A stretch of DNA of 5,443 nucleotides from Pseudomonadota bacterium (lineage in GTDB: Bacteria; Myxococcota; Polyangia; Polyangiales; Polyangiaceae), in the NCBI GenBank assembly GCA_023419055.1, contig JAEZYO010001019.1:1-5443 (forward strand), read 5' to 3'. Positions 1 through 5,443 of the stretch are shown here, one piece after another. Each line of letters begins with the position of its first letter. Position 1 is the stretch's first letter. The translations under genes and the position numbers were made by a program. The notes beneath the pieces were generated by a model, which was given only the letters and a program-made list of their open reading frames with translations, was not told the DNA's origin and searched no databases.

Positions 1-785
1 ATGGGGAGCGGCAGACCAGCCACCTCGTTCCACTCGTCGCGCTCGGAGTCGTAGACCTCGACGCTCGCCTGGTTCCCCGCTTGTTCGTCGTGCAGGTGCT
101 GCCCTCCGACCGCGTAGATCTTTCCGCGAGCGACGCCGCCGCCCAGGTGGTTTCGCGCATGCCGGAGAGGAGCGAGAGTGGTCCAGCCGGCGGAAGGGTC
201 AGCCAGATCGAGCGACCAGTGCTCGGCGTGGTCGCTCGAAATGACGTTTTCGTCCGGCGGTCGTACGGCGCCTCCGAAGTAGTGGAGCTTCGTCCCGACG
301 CGCACCAGCGCCCCCGCTCCCCGCTCCTCGGGTAGTGCCGGCATCTCCTGCCAAGCGTCGCCGGCCGGATCATAACGAAAGGTTCGATTCGTGCTCCCTC
401 CCGGGCCGTCACCCACGAAGCCGCCGACGAGATAGAGATACGTCCCGTCCGTCGCTCTCCCAGCATGAGTCAGCGGGAGGGGCGCAGGAGCGAGCGGCGA
501 CCACGTTCGTGCCTCGAGGTCGAACACCTCGCCCTCCGTCGTGACCGGCCAACCGCTCCCCTGCACGAACCCTCCGAAAATGTAGAGCTTCTCCCCGAGC
601 ACGAGCCCTTGTGCCTCGTAGCGTGGAGTGCCCGAATCCGGTCCGGGCTCTTCCCATCGGAGCGTGACGGCTTGGCGCTCTCCGCTCGGCTCGACCGACT
701 CACTACTGCACGAAAGAGCGGTACCGAGAGCCAGCGCGCACGCGAGGCGAATCGGCGAAGAACCGGAGAGAAAGCGAGTTAGCAT
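1..785 (-). CDS. Kelch-repeat putative lipoprotein (3' end outside window)
   Basis: Translating the minus strand from the ATG at 785-783 gives 261 codons with no stop, running off the left edge, so the C-terminus is missing. Residues 1-25 form a signal-like segment (Arg4, Arg13, then a hydrophobic stretch) ending in ALS-C at Cys26. This is a slightly atypical lipobox (Ala rather than Leu at -3) followed by a Ser/Glu linker, so I infer an envelope lipoprotein. Four Kelch blades are visible, each with an aromatic-rich strand ending in Gly-Gly and a downstream Trp: LYIFGGF (67-73) with W95, YLYLVGGF (116-123) with W145, LHYFGGA (167-173) with W201, and IYAVGGQ (223-229) with W252. The spacing of about 50 residues is the Kelch norm, and six or seven blades would close a propeller. 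The start is firm: an in-frame TGA lies seven codons upstream with no start codon between. No strong Shine-Dalgarno is seen. Kelch propellers bind proteins or sugars or are enzymatic, so no specific function can be assigned. Confidence 0.88.
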   Translation of the reverse strand, partial: MLTRFLSGSSPIRLACALALGTALSCSSESVEPSGERQAVTLRWEEPGPDSGTPRYEAQGLVLGEKLYIFGGFVQGSGWPVTTEGEVFDLEARTWSPLAPAPLPLTHAGRATDGTYLYLVGGFVGDGPGGSTNRTFRYDPAGDAWQEMPALPEERGAGALVRVGTKLHYFGGAVRPPDENVISSDHAEHWSLDLADPSAGWTTLAPLRHARNHLGGGVARGKIYAVGGQHLHDEQAGNQASVEVYDSERDEWNEVAGLPLP

Positions 786-830
786 GAGGTCGAAGCCAGC
801 TGGTCAGGGAAGCTGGGCCGCGCGCTTGCC

Positions 831-856
831 GCGCCCGTGACGAGGCGCGCGGGCTC
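831..856 (+). repeat. Direct repeat copy 1 (matches xylG start)
   Basis: GCGCCCGTG, then A, then CGAGGCGCGCGGGCTC. The same two blocks recur at 2190-2216 with CT in place of the A. The 16-base block (841-856) is identical in both copies and the 9-base block is also identical. This copy is non-coding, and the similarity stops after the final C. Confidence 0.7.
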
Positions 857-938
857 TTACCACGACCACCGCTTCACTCCGAACCACGGAGCTATTCCTC
901 TCGGCCGCCGATTTGATCGACTCAACGTTCGGACAGAG

Positions 939-950
939 TTCAATCTTGAA
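939..950. repeat. Short inverted repeat TTCAA-TC-TTGAA
   Basis: Perfect 5-base arms separated by 2 bases, in the AT-richer part of the divergent gap. The size and symmetry would suit a dimeric regulator's operator, but nothing else supports that. Confidence 0.3.
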
Positions 951-1056
951 TCGAGGCGGTCCTGGCGGAGGCCAGAGGACGCTGCATTTCGCTGCGCTGC
1001 GCCACGAAAAAGAAGCCTCGAACACGCGAAGTCCTTCGAGGACGACGTGCCGATTG

Positions 1057-1066
1057 AGACTAGTCT
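1057..1066. repeat. 10-bp perfect palindrome AGACTAGTCT
   Basis: A perfect palindrome 52 bases upstream of the xylF start, between the two arms of the inverted repeat at 1030-1106. It overlaps the end of a -35-like TTGAGA (1054-1059). It is a candidate operator half of unknown specificity; a chance occurrence cannot be excluded. Confidence 0.3.
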
Positions 1067-1099
1067 TTCCCCGTGCTTTGGTTTACTCCCAAGCCTTCG

Positions 1100-1104
1100 A
1101 AGGA
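1100..1104 (+). promoter_or_regulatory. Probable xylF ribosome-binding site (AAGGA)
   Basis: AAGGA ends 13 bases before the xylF ATG, a rather long spacing. It is the only purine-rich match upstream of the start and lies in the 3' half of the palindrome at 1094-1103, so it could be masked by local structure. Confidence 0.5.
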
Positions 1105-1117
1105 CTGGTAACGATAC

Positions 1118-2182
1118 ATGAGCGTCAAATCCTTTCTCGTCATCGCGTCGCTCGCGATCAGTGTCCTCATCGGGCTCGTGCTCGGGCGAGGAGCGGAAGC
1201 GCAGGGTCACGTGGCCGGTCCTGATTCTGGCCCCAAGAAGGTCAAGCTCGGGCTGTCGATGGACACCCTGAAGGAGGCGCGCTGGGCCAAGGATCGCGAC
1301 TCGTTCGTCGCGCGCGCCAAGGAGCTCGGGGCCGAGGTCACCGTGCTCTCTGCGAACGGCGACGATACGCGCCAGGTCGCCGACGTGGAGTCGCTCATCA
1401 CCTCCGGCGTCGACGTGATCGTGGTCGTGCCCCACGACGGCAAGGCGATGGCGAAGGGCGTGGAGGTGGCGAAGCGCGCCGGGATCCCGGTCATCGCGTA
1501 CGATCGATTGATCGTGGACAGCGATCTCGAGCTCTACATGACGTTCGACAACGAGCGCGTGGGCGAGCTCCAGGCCAAGTACATCCTCGACACGCTCAAG
1601 GACGCGCCGAAGCCCATCAAGCTGGTGCGCATCTACGGCTCCAAGACCGACAACAACGCTGCCCTTTTCAAGAACGGCCAGGACGCGGCGCTCAAGGACG
1701 CCATCGCTTCCGGCGCGGTCCAGGTCATCCACGAAGACTGGGCGGACGACTGGAAGCCCGAGAACGCGAAGCGCATCATGAACGCCGCCATCACCAAGCA
1801 CGGCAGCAAGATCGACGCCGTGCTCGCCTCGAACGACGGCACCGCGGGCGGCGCGATTCAGGCGCTCAAGGAAGAGGGCATCACCGGCAAGGTGATCGTG
1901 ACGGGGCAAGACGCCGAGCTCGTGGCGGTGCAGCGCATCGTCGGCGGCGAGCAGTCGATGACCATCTACAAGCCCGTCGAGGCGCTGGCGAAGCGCGCCG
2001 CGGAGACCGCGTTCGCGCTCGCGACCGGCAAGGCGCTGATCGCCAAGGACGAGATCGACAACGGCAAGCGCAAGGTGCCGACCATCCTCTTGGACGTGGT
2101 CACCGTCACCAAAGAGAACGTCGACTCCACGCTGGTGAAGGACGGCTTTCACACGCGTCAGGCGATCTATGGCAAGCCCTGA
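1118..2182 (+). CDS. xylF: D-xylose ABC transporter, periplasmic substrate-binding protein XylF
   Basis: This 354-residue protein is the periplasmic receptor that binds D-xylose and hands it to the XylGH membrane complex. A Sec-type signal is visible: Lys4, a hydrophobic core at about 6-22, and AEA before Gln29 as the likely cleavage site. There is no lipobox, so a soluble periplasmic protein is expected. The rest is a two-lobed sugar-binding (type I periplasmic binding protein) fold that follows E. coli XylF from memory: ARWAKDRD (54-61), SANG (78-81), YDR (128-130), FDNERVGELQAK (143-154), DNNA (178-181), PENA (214-217), SNDGTAGGAIQAL (238-250), GQDAEL (263-268) and a C-terminal DST-VKDGFH. 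It is about 24 residues longer than the 330-residue E. coli protein, mostly in the signal and linker. The start is firm: an in-frame TAA at 1109-1111 excludes upstream starts, and ATG 1118 gives a complete signal peptide. The 3' end overlaps xylG by 14 bases. Ribose- or galactose-type relatives are less likely given the motif match. Confidence 0.95.
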   Translation: MSVKSFLVIASLAISVLIGLVLGRGAEAQGHVAGPDSGPKKVKLGLSMDTLKEARWAKDRDSFVARAKELGAEVTVLSANGDDTRQVADVESLITSGVDVIVVVPHDGKAMAKGVEVAKRAGIPVIAYDRLIVDSDLELYMTFDNERVGELQAKYILDTLKDAPKPIKLVRIYGSKTDNNAALFKNGQDAALKDAIASGAVQVIHEDWADDWKPENAKRIMNAAITKHGSKIDAVLASNDGTAGGAIQALKEEGITGKVIVTGQDAELVAVQRIVGGEQSMTIYKPVEALAKRAAETAFALATGKALIAKDEIDNGKRKVPTILLDVVTVTKENVDSTLVKDGFHTRQAIYGKP

Positions 2183-3722
2183 CGGGCGAGCGCCCGTGCT
2201 CGAGGCGCGCGGGCTCGTCAAGCACTTCGGGCAGGTGATCGCGCTTCGCGGCGTCGACTTCGACCTGCGCGAAGGCGAGGTCCACGCGCTCTGCGGCGAG
2301 AACGGCGCCGGCAAGTCGACGCTCATCAAGACCCTCTCCGGTATTTGGCCGCACGGCAGCTACGAGGGCCAGATCCTGATGGGCGGCAAGGAGCAGCGCT
2401 TCCAGCACATCTCCGACTCGGAGCGTGCCGGGCTCTCCGTGATCCATCAGGAGCTCGCGCTGGTGCCGGAGATGACGGTCGCCGAGAACGTCTTCCTCGG
2501 CCACGAGCCGCGGCGGTTCGGCATGGTCGATCACGATCGCATGCTGGGCGACACCGACCAGCTGCTCTCGCGTTGGGGGATCCACGTGAGCGCGAGCGCG
2601 CGCATCGGTGATCTCGGCGTCGGGCAGCGGCAGCTCGTCGAAATCGCGAAGGCGCTCCGTAAGGAGTCCAGGGTCTTGATCCTGGACGAGCCGAGCGCGG
2701 CGCTGACCGACAAAGAGGTGGCGGTGCTGCTCGACATCGTCCGCGAGCTCCGGAGCCGCGGCGTCAGCTCGGTGTACATCTCGCACCGGCTGGACGAAGT
2801 GTTCGCGCTCTCCGATCGCATCACGGTGCTGCGCGACGGTAAGACCGTGATCACGATGGACGCGGACAAGACCGACCGCGCCACGCTGATCGCGCACATG
2901 GTCGGCCGCGAGATCGACAACCTCTTCCCGCGCAAGAAGAGCGATCCGGGCAAGCCCTTGCTGGCGGTGAAGGGGCTCTCCGTCGTCGAGCGCGCCGGCG
3001 AGAAGGCGCGCATTTCGGACGTCTCCTTCGAGCTCCGGCAGGGCGAAGTGCTCGGCATCGGCGGGCTCATGGGCGCGGGCCGCAGCGAGCTCTTGATGCA
3101 CTTGTTCGGGATCTGGGGCCAGCGCACGGCGGGTAGCGTCGAGCTCGACAAGGCCCCGCTCGCCGATTCGCCGTCGAAGTGCATCCAGCAGGGCCTGGTG
3201 CTCGTCACCGAAGACCGCAAGCGCTACGGCCTCGTGCTCGACCAGACGGTGGGCTTCAACCTCTCGCTTTCGGCCATCGGGGAGTTTTCGCCGAACGGCT
3301 TCGTGGACCGCGACGAGGAAGTGAAGAAGAACGGCGAGTACGTCGGCTCGCTCCGCATCAAGGCGTCGAGCCAGGAGACGATCGCGGGCACGCTCTCGGG
3401 CGGCAATCAGCAGAAGATCGTGCTCGGCAAGGCGCTCATGACCAAGCCCAAGGTCGTGCTGCTGGACGAGCCCACGCGCGGCATCGACGTCGGCGCGAAA
3501 TACGAGATCTACGAACTCATCAACGATTTGACGGCACAGGGTGTGGCGGTGCTCCTCGTCTCGAGTGAGCTCCCGGAGCTCATCGGCATGAGCGACCGCA
3601 TCCTGATGCTGGCCGAGGGCCGGATAGGCGGCTCGTTCGAAGGTAGCGAGATCACGCAAGAGGCGTTGCTCGCTGCCGCCATGCGTCCGAGCCAGGCCGC
3701 GGCGCAAACGGAGGGATCATGA
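2169..3722 (+). CDS. xylG: D-xylose ABC transporter, ATP-binding protein XylG
   Basis: A 517-residue cytoplasmic ATPase with two fused nucleotide-binding domains, as in E. coli XylG (513 residues); it drives xylose import through XylH. Domain 1: Walker A GENGAGKST (43-51), Q-loop around Gln94 in HQELALV, signature LGVGQRQ (149-155, the family's variant of LSGGQ), Walker B VLILDEP (169-175) and H-loop His206. The segment PHGSYEG (61-67) is typical of XylG. Domain 2: an altered Walker A GLMGAGRSE (299-307) with Arg in place of the catalytic Lys, EDRKR (348-352), signature LSGGNQQK (409-416), Walker B VVLLDEP (429-435), TRGIDVGAKYEIY, and VSSELPE where the H-loop His is replaced. A degenerate second site is normal in monosaccharide importers of this class. 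The ATG at 2169 lies inside the end of xylF with no good Shine-Dalgarno, suggesting translational coupling. A GTG at 2196 is a less likely alternative start. The stop overlaps the xylH start (ATGA). Confidence 0.96.
   Translation: MASPDGRAPVLEARGLVKHFGQVIALRGVDFDLREGEVHALCGENGAGKSTLIKTLSGIWPHGSYEGQILMGGKEQRFQHISDSERAGLSVIHQELALVPEMTVAENVFLGHEPRRFGMVDHDRMLGDTDQLLSRWGIHVSASARIGDLGVGQRQLVEIAKALRKESRVLILDEPSAALTDKEVAVLLDIVRELRSRGVSSVYISHRLDEVFALSDRITVLRDGKTVITMDADKTDRATLIAHMVGREIDNLFPRKKSDPGKPLLAVKGLSVVERAGEKARISDVSFELRQGEVLGIGGLMGAGRSELLMHLFGIWGQRTAGSVELDKAPLADSPSKCIQQGLVLVTEDRKRYGLVLDQTVGFNLSLSAIGEFSPNGFVDRDEEVKKNGEYVGSLRIKASSQETIAGTLSGGNQQKIVLGKALMTKPKVVLLDEPTRGIDVGAKYEIYELINDLTAQGVAVLLVSSELPELIGMSDRILMLAEGRIGGSFEGSEITQEALLAAAMRPSQAAAQTEGS
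2190..2216 (+). repeat. Direct repeat copy 2 (within xylG start)
   Basis: GCGCCCGTG, then CT, then CGAGGCGCGCGGGCTC. This copy encodes roughly residues 8-16 of XylG (A-P-V-L-E-A-R-G-L). The counterpart is at 831-856, about 1.36 kb upstream, so the two copies bracket xylF. Confidence 0.7.
3710..3715 (+). promoter_or_regulatory. xylH ribosome-binding site (GGAGGG)
   Basis: GGAGGG sits 3 bases before the xylH ATG, inside the last codons of xylG. It is the strongest Shine-Dalgarno in the operon and supports the ATG at 3719 as the xylH start, with the ATGA overlap. Confidence 0.75.
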
Positions 3723-4957
3723 CCATCGAGGCAAAAGTCAGCCCGCAGGATCTAGCAGTCAGTGGACCGCGCAGTCGGCCGCCCGAGCCGGCGCGTGGCG
3801 CGCCCGGCGGAGGCATGACCCCAGCCGCCAAGGTGGGCCTGCGAGACTTTTCGATGCTCATCGCGCTGGTGGTCATCTGCGCGGTGTTCTGGTCGATGGA
3901 CTCGACGTTCCTGAGCGCCAGGAACCTGTCGCAGCTCGCGATCGAGCTCTCCGCGACGGCGGTGCTGAGCCTGGGCATCCTGCTCATCATCCTGCCGGGC
4001 CACATCGATCTCAGCATCGGCAGCGGCCTCGGGCTCATCGGCGGTCTCGCCGCGGTGCTCGTCACCCAGCACGCCGTCTCCGCGCCGCTCGCTCTGCTCG
4101 CCTCCACGCTCATCAGCGTGGCGATCTACGCGGGCATGGGCGCGATCATCGTCAAAGAGAAGATCCCGTCGTTCATCATTACGCTCGGCGGGCTCTTGGT
4201 CTTCAAGGGCGTGCACTGGCTCGTCATCAGCAATTCCACGATCCCGGTCGTGACCGGCGGCGAGCAGAACCTCTACTCGATCCTCACCACGTACTACCTG
4301 CCGCCCGTGTTCGGGTACGTGCTCACCGCCGTGATCGTTGCCCTGCTCGGGCTCGCGTCGTTCAACAACGTCAAGAAGCGCAAGGCTCGCAAGCTCGAGG
4401 TGGACTCCGAGGCGGCGTTCTTGCGCTGGTTCCTCTCGGCGCAGGTGCTCTTGCTGTTCGTCGTCGTGCTGAACCAGTACCGCGGCGTGCCGCTCGCGTT
4501 GCTCGTTCTCGGCGCGACGGCGTTCGTGATCCACGTCATCTCGCAGCACCTCCGGCTCGGGCGCTACCTGTACGCGATCGGCGGGAACGAAGAGGCGGCG
4601 TTGGTCTCGGGCGTGCCCACGGGCAAGGTGGTGGTGCTCGCCTTCGCGATCATGGGCGTGATCGTGGCGATCTCCGGCTTCCTTCAGACCGCGTTCGCCG
4701 GCGCGTCGACCACGACCACGGGCGCGCTCATGGAGCTCGACGCCATCGCCGCGTGCGTGATCGGCGGCACCAGCCTGAAGGGTGGCCGCGGCTCGGTCGT
4801 CGGCGTGCTGTTCGGCGCGCTCATCATGTGCGTGCTCCTGAACGGCATGACGCTGCTCGCGCTCTCGCCGGAGATGAAGTTCATCGCTCGCGGTGTCGTC
4901 CTGGCTCTCGCCGTGTGGATGGACGTCAGGCTCTCTCGAGCGACGGCTCGCCGCTGA
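3719..4957 (+). CDS. xylH: D-xylose ABC transporter, permease XylH
   Basis: A 412-residue inner-membrane permease that forms the xylose channel and is energised by XylG (E. coli XylH has 393 residues). The first 40 or so residues are a Pro/Arg/Gly-rich cytoplasmic tail, followed by many hydrophobic segments, the first at about 44-58. Family motifs are clear: TFLSARNLSQL (63-73), GHIDLSIGS (94-102), IPSFIITLGGLLVFKG (149-164), a basic cytoplasmic loop NNVKKRKARK (216-225), NQYRGVP (252-258), YAIGGNEEAALVSGV (285-299, the likely loop contacting the ATPase), ELDAIAACVIGGTSLKGG (339-356) and a C-terminal LAVWMDVRLS. The long middle insertion with the basic loop is also found in E. coli XylH and separates it from shorter ribose permeases. 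The start ATG overlaps the xylG stop and is preceded by GGAGGG. Met33 (ATG at 3815) is a possible internal start but would remove the whole N-terminal tail. It is the last gene of the operon, with a strong hairpin 30 bases after the stop. Confidence 0.95.
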   Translation: MTIEAKVSPQDLAVSGPRSRPPEPARGAPGGGMTPAAKVGLRDFSMLIALVVICAVFWSMDSTFLSARNLSQLAIELSATAVLSLGILLIILPGHIDLSIGSGLGLIGGLAAVLVTQHAVSAPLALLASTLISVAIYAGMGAIIVKEKIPSFIITLGGLLVFKGVHWLVISNSTIPVVTGGEQNLYSILTTYYLPPVFGYVLTAVIVALLGLASFNNVKKRKARKLEVDSEAAFLRWFLSAQVLLLFVVVLNQYRGVPLALLVLGATAFVIHVISQHLRLGRYLYAIGGNEEAALVSGVPTGKVVVLAFAIMGVIVAISGFLQTAFAGASTTTTGALMELDAIAACVIGGTSLKGGRGSVVGVLFGALIMCVLLNGMTLLALSPEMKFIARGVVLALAVWMDVRLSRATARR

Positions 4958-4987
4958 TCGACGGACGCGGACGCCCCGTCATACCCC

Positions 4988-5019
4988 GAGGAGATCGGAT
5001 CGAATCGTCCGATCTCCTC
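4988..5019 (+). terminator. Perfect 12-bp stem-loop after xylH
   Basis: GAGGAGATCGGA (4988-4999) pairs exactly with TCCGATCTCCTC (5008-5019) around the 8-base loop TCGAATCG. It lies 30 bases beyond the xylH stop, where the operon transcript should end. No T-tract follows (TGCTGATCGG), so it is not a textbook intrinsic terminator. It may work with Rho or protect the 3' end of the mRNA, and it is probably the end signal of xylFGH. Confidence 0.6.
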
Positions 5020-5079
5020 TGCTGATCGGCTCCGGGTGAGGCACAGTTGCGCGCTGCACCATTGGTCAGTGTCGCAGCA

Positions 5080-5094
5080 CCCGGTTTTGCCGGG
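5080..5094 (+). repeat. Small hairpin CCCGG-TTTTG-CCGGG
   Basis: A 5-bp GC stem with a 5-base loop in the gap between xylH and the glsB-like gene. No T-tract follows. It could be part of the glsB leader or promoter region, but no convincing -35/-10 pair is visible nearby. Confidence 0.25.
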
Positions 5095-5126
5095 ATGAAA
5101 CCGATGCAAACGCCTGAAAGTGACGA

Positions 5127-5150
5127 TGGCCCATCGCTTGCAGTGGGCCA
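5127..5150 (+). repeat. 7-bp inverted repeat just upstream of the glsB-like start
   Basis: TGGCCCA (5127-5133) and TGGGCCA (5144-5150) are perfect arms around the 10-base spacer TCGCTTGCAG, ending 5 bases before the ATG at 5156. If that ATG is the start, the repeat covers the place where a Shine-Dalgarno should be. It could be a DNA operator or an RNA hairpin controlling translation. If translation starts at GTG 5120 or ATG 5126, it is coding instead. Confidence 0.45.
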
Positions 5151-5155
5151 CTCAC

Positions 5156-5416
5156 ATGTCGATCATCGCGTTTATCATCTTCGGCATCATCGTCGGTTTC
5201 ATCGCTCGCGCGCTCATGCCGGGAAGGCAGAGCATGGGCATCATCGGCACTTGCCTCTTGGGGATTGCCGGCTCCTTCTTGGGAGGCCTCATCGGCAACC
5301 TGCTGGGCGGCCGTGACCTCTTCGAGCTGCACAGCGCGGGGATCATCGGGAGCGTCATCGGCTCCCTCCTGATCTTGTTCGCGGTAGGCAGCCGGCGTCG
5401 CCGGGCCATCATCTGA
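5156..5416 (+). CDS. GlsB/YeaQ/YmgE family (transglycosylase-associated) small membrane protein
   Basis: An 86-residue hydrophobic protein with three predicted membrane helices: about 2-20, 27-50 and 61-78, ending in a basic RRRR tail (80-83). The N-terminal pattern MSIIAFIIFGIIVGFIARALMPG, with charged Arg18 and the MPG turn, followed by the Gly-rich second helix (GIIGTCLLGIAGSFLGG), is characteristic of the Transgly_assoc family. E. coli YeaQ is of similar size (about 82 residues). Members are inner-membrane proteins often linked to stress responses, and their biochemical role is unknown. The start was chosen because family members begin right at the first helix. In-frame GTG 5120 and ATG 5126 would add 12 or 10 residues (MAHRLQWATH) with no family match. 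None of the three starts has a strong Shine-Dalgarno. It is co-directional with xylFGH but lies 198 bases away, past the stem-loop at 4988-5019, so it is probably a separate transcript. Confidence 0.85.
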   Translation: MSIIAFIIFGIIVGFIARALMPGRQSMGIIGTCLLGIAGSFLGGLIGNLLGGRDLFELHSAGIIGSVIGSLLILFAVGSRRRRAII

Positions 5417-5443
5417 GCTTTTACGCGGAGGTCCAGCGGGCGC

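Larger units (their letters stand above)
1030..1106 (+). repeat. 10-bp inverted repeat flanking the xylF leader; right arm covers the RBS
   Basis: AGTCCTTCGA at 1030-1039 is the exact reverse complement of TCGAAGGACT at 1097-1106. The left arm lies inside a smaller hairpin (GTCCT-TCG-AGGAC, 1031-1043). The right arm overlaps the palindrome CCTTCGAAGG (1094-1103) and contains the AAGGA ribosome-binding site. A third related motif, AAGCCTCGAA, lies at 1013-1022. The set could be protein-binding sites or, if transcription starts upstream of 1030, an RNA structure masking the xylF ribosome-binding site. Confidence 0.45.
786..1117. other. Divergent intergenic region (Kelch gene / xylF)
   Basis: This 332-base non-coding gap separates two divergent genes and must hold the promoters of both. 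It is lower in GC than the genes, at about half in 901-960. Open frames crossing it read as Arg/Ser-rich nonsense with no recognisable domain. It contains a GC-rich inverted repeat (CCGCGCGC at 818-825 with GCGCGCGG at 845-852), a sequence repeated at the xylG start, and several palindromes close to xylF, listed separately. A TTGAGA at 1054-1059 resembles a -35 box, but there is no good -10 at the right distance. I cannot place a promoter with confidence on either strand. Confidence 0.75.

Noticed and set aside
299..307. Arg in place of Lys in the second XylG Walker A, and the missing H-loop His in domain 2 (coordinates are protein residues)
   Set aside because: It looks like a defective ATPase site, but the same degeneration occurs in E. 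coli XylG and related sugar importers, so it is a family feature and not a mutation.
1054..1087. Possible sigma-70 promoter for xylF (TTGAGA at 1054-1059 with TTTACT at 1082-1087)
   Set aside because: The spacer would be 22 bases and the -10 match is poor. At the standard 17-base spacing the hexamer is TTTGGT, which is unconvincing.
837..1121. 94-codon plus-strand frame whose TGA overlaps the xylF ATG (ATGA), resembling an upstream coupled gene
   Set aside because: It starts with GTG without a ribosome-binding site, is Arg/Ser-rich with no family resemblance, and runs through the palindrome-rich, lower-GC promoter region. The ATGA overlap is probably chance.
857..2329. 490-codon open frame on the minus strand opposite xylF
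   Set aside because: It is a GC-driven antisense shadow of xylF: Arg/Asp/His/Leu-rich with no recognisable domain, while the plus strand encodes a clear XylF.
2106..3707. 533-codon open frame on the minus strand opposite xylG
   Set aside because: It lies fully antisense to xylG, has a low-complexity Arg/Asp/Glu/His composition and no motifs, as expected of the complementary frame of a high-GC gene.
3752..4549. 265-codon minus-strand open frame opposite xylH
   Set aside because: It is extremely rich in Glu/Arg/His/Asp because it is antisense to hydrophobic membrane codons. No domain is recognisable.
5094..5111. Tandem GATGAAACC / GATGCAAAC repeat
   Set aside because: Only two 9-base units with 7 of 9 matches. 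This is too short and imperfect to distinguish from chance.

Overview
This 5,443-base window is GC-rich (visibly well over 60% in the genes, lower in the 786-1117 gap) and densely coding. It looks like chromosomal DNA of a high-GC Gram-negative bacterium. A Kelch-repeat lipoprotein next to proteobacterial-style sugar-transport genes, with this base composition, would suit a myxobacterium-like lineage (Myxococcota). That is inference from style; nothing here fixes the taxon.

Layout. (1) Positions 1-785, minus strand: the N-terminal 261 residues of a Kelch-repeat protein with a lipoprotein-type signal, cut off by the left edge of the window. (2) Positions 786-1117: a 332-base divergent gap, poorer in GC than its surroundings. 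It holds several short palindromes and inverted repeats, and a copy of a 26-27 base sequence that recurs at the start of xylG. (3) Positions 1118-4957, plus strand: a compact three-gene operon for a complete D-xylose-type ABC importer, namely xylF (periplasmic binding protein), xylG (double ATPase) and xylH (permease). The genes overlap by 14 and 4 bases and are probably translationally coupled. (4) Positions 4958-5155: a short gap with a perfect 12-bp stem just after xylH and two further hairpins. (5) Positions 5156-5416, plus strand: a small three-helix membrane protein of the GlsB/YeaQ/YmgE (transglycosylase-associated) family.

How the genes work together. XylF would capture xylose in the periplasm and deliver it to the XylH channel, and XylG would power import with ATP. 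No xylose isomerase, xylulokinase or XylR-type regulator lies in the window, so catabolism and control must be encoded elsewhere or beyond the edges. The Kelch lipoprotein is transcribed divergently and the GlsB-like protein lies beyond a likely transcription end, so neither has a demonstrated link to xylose uptake.

I found no clear undescribed system. The points most worth a second look are the 10-bp inverted repeat whose right arm covers the xylF ribosome-binding site, the long direct repeat shared by the intergenic gap and the xylG start, and the inverted repeat just before the glsB-like gene.
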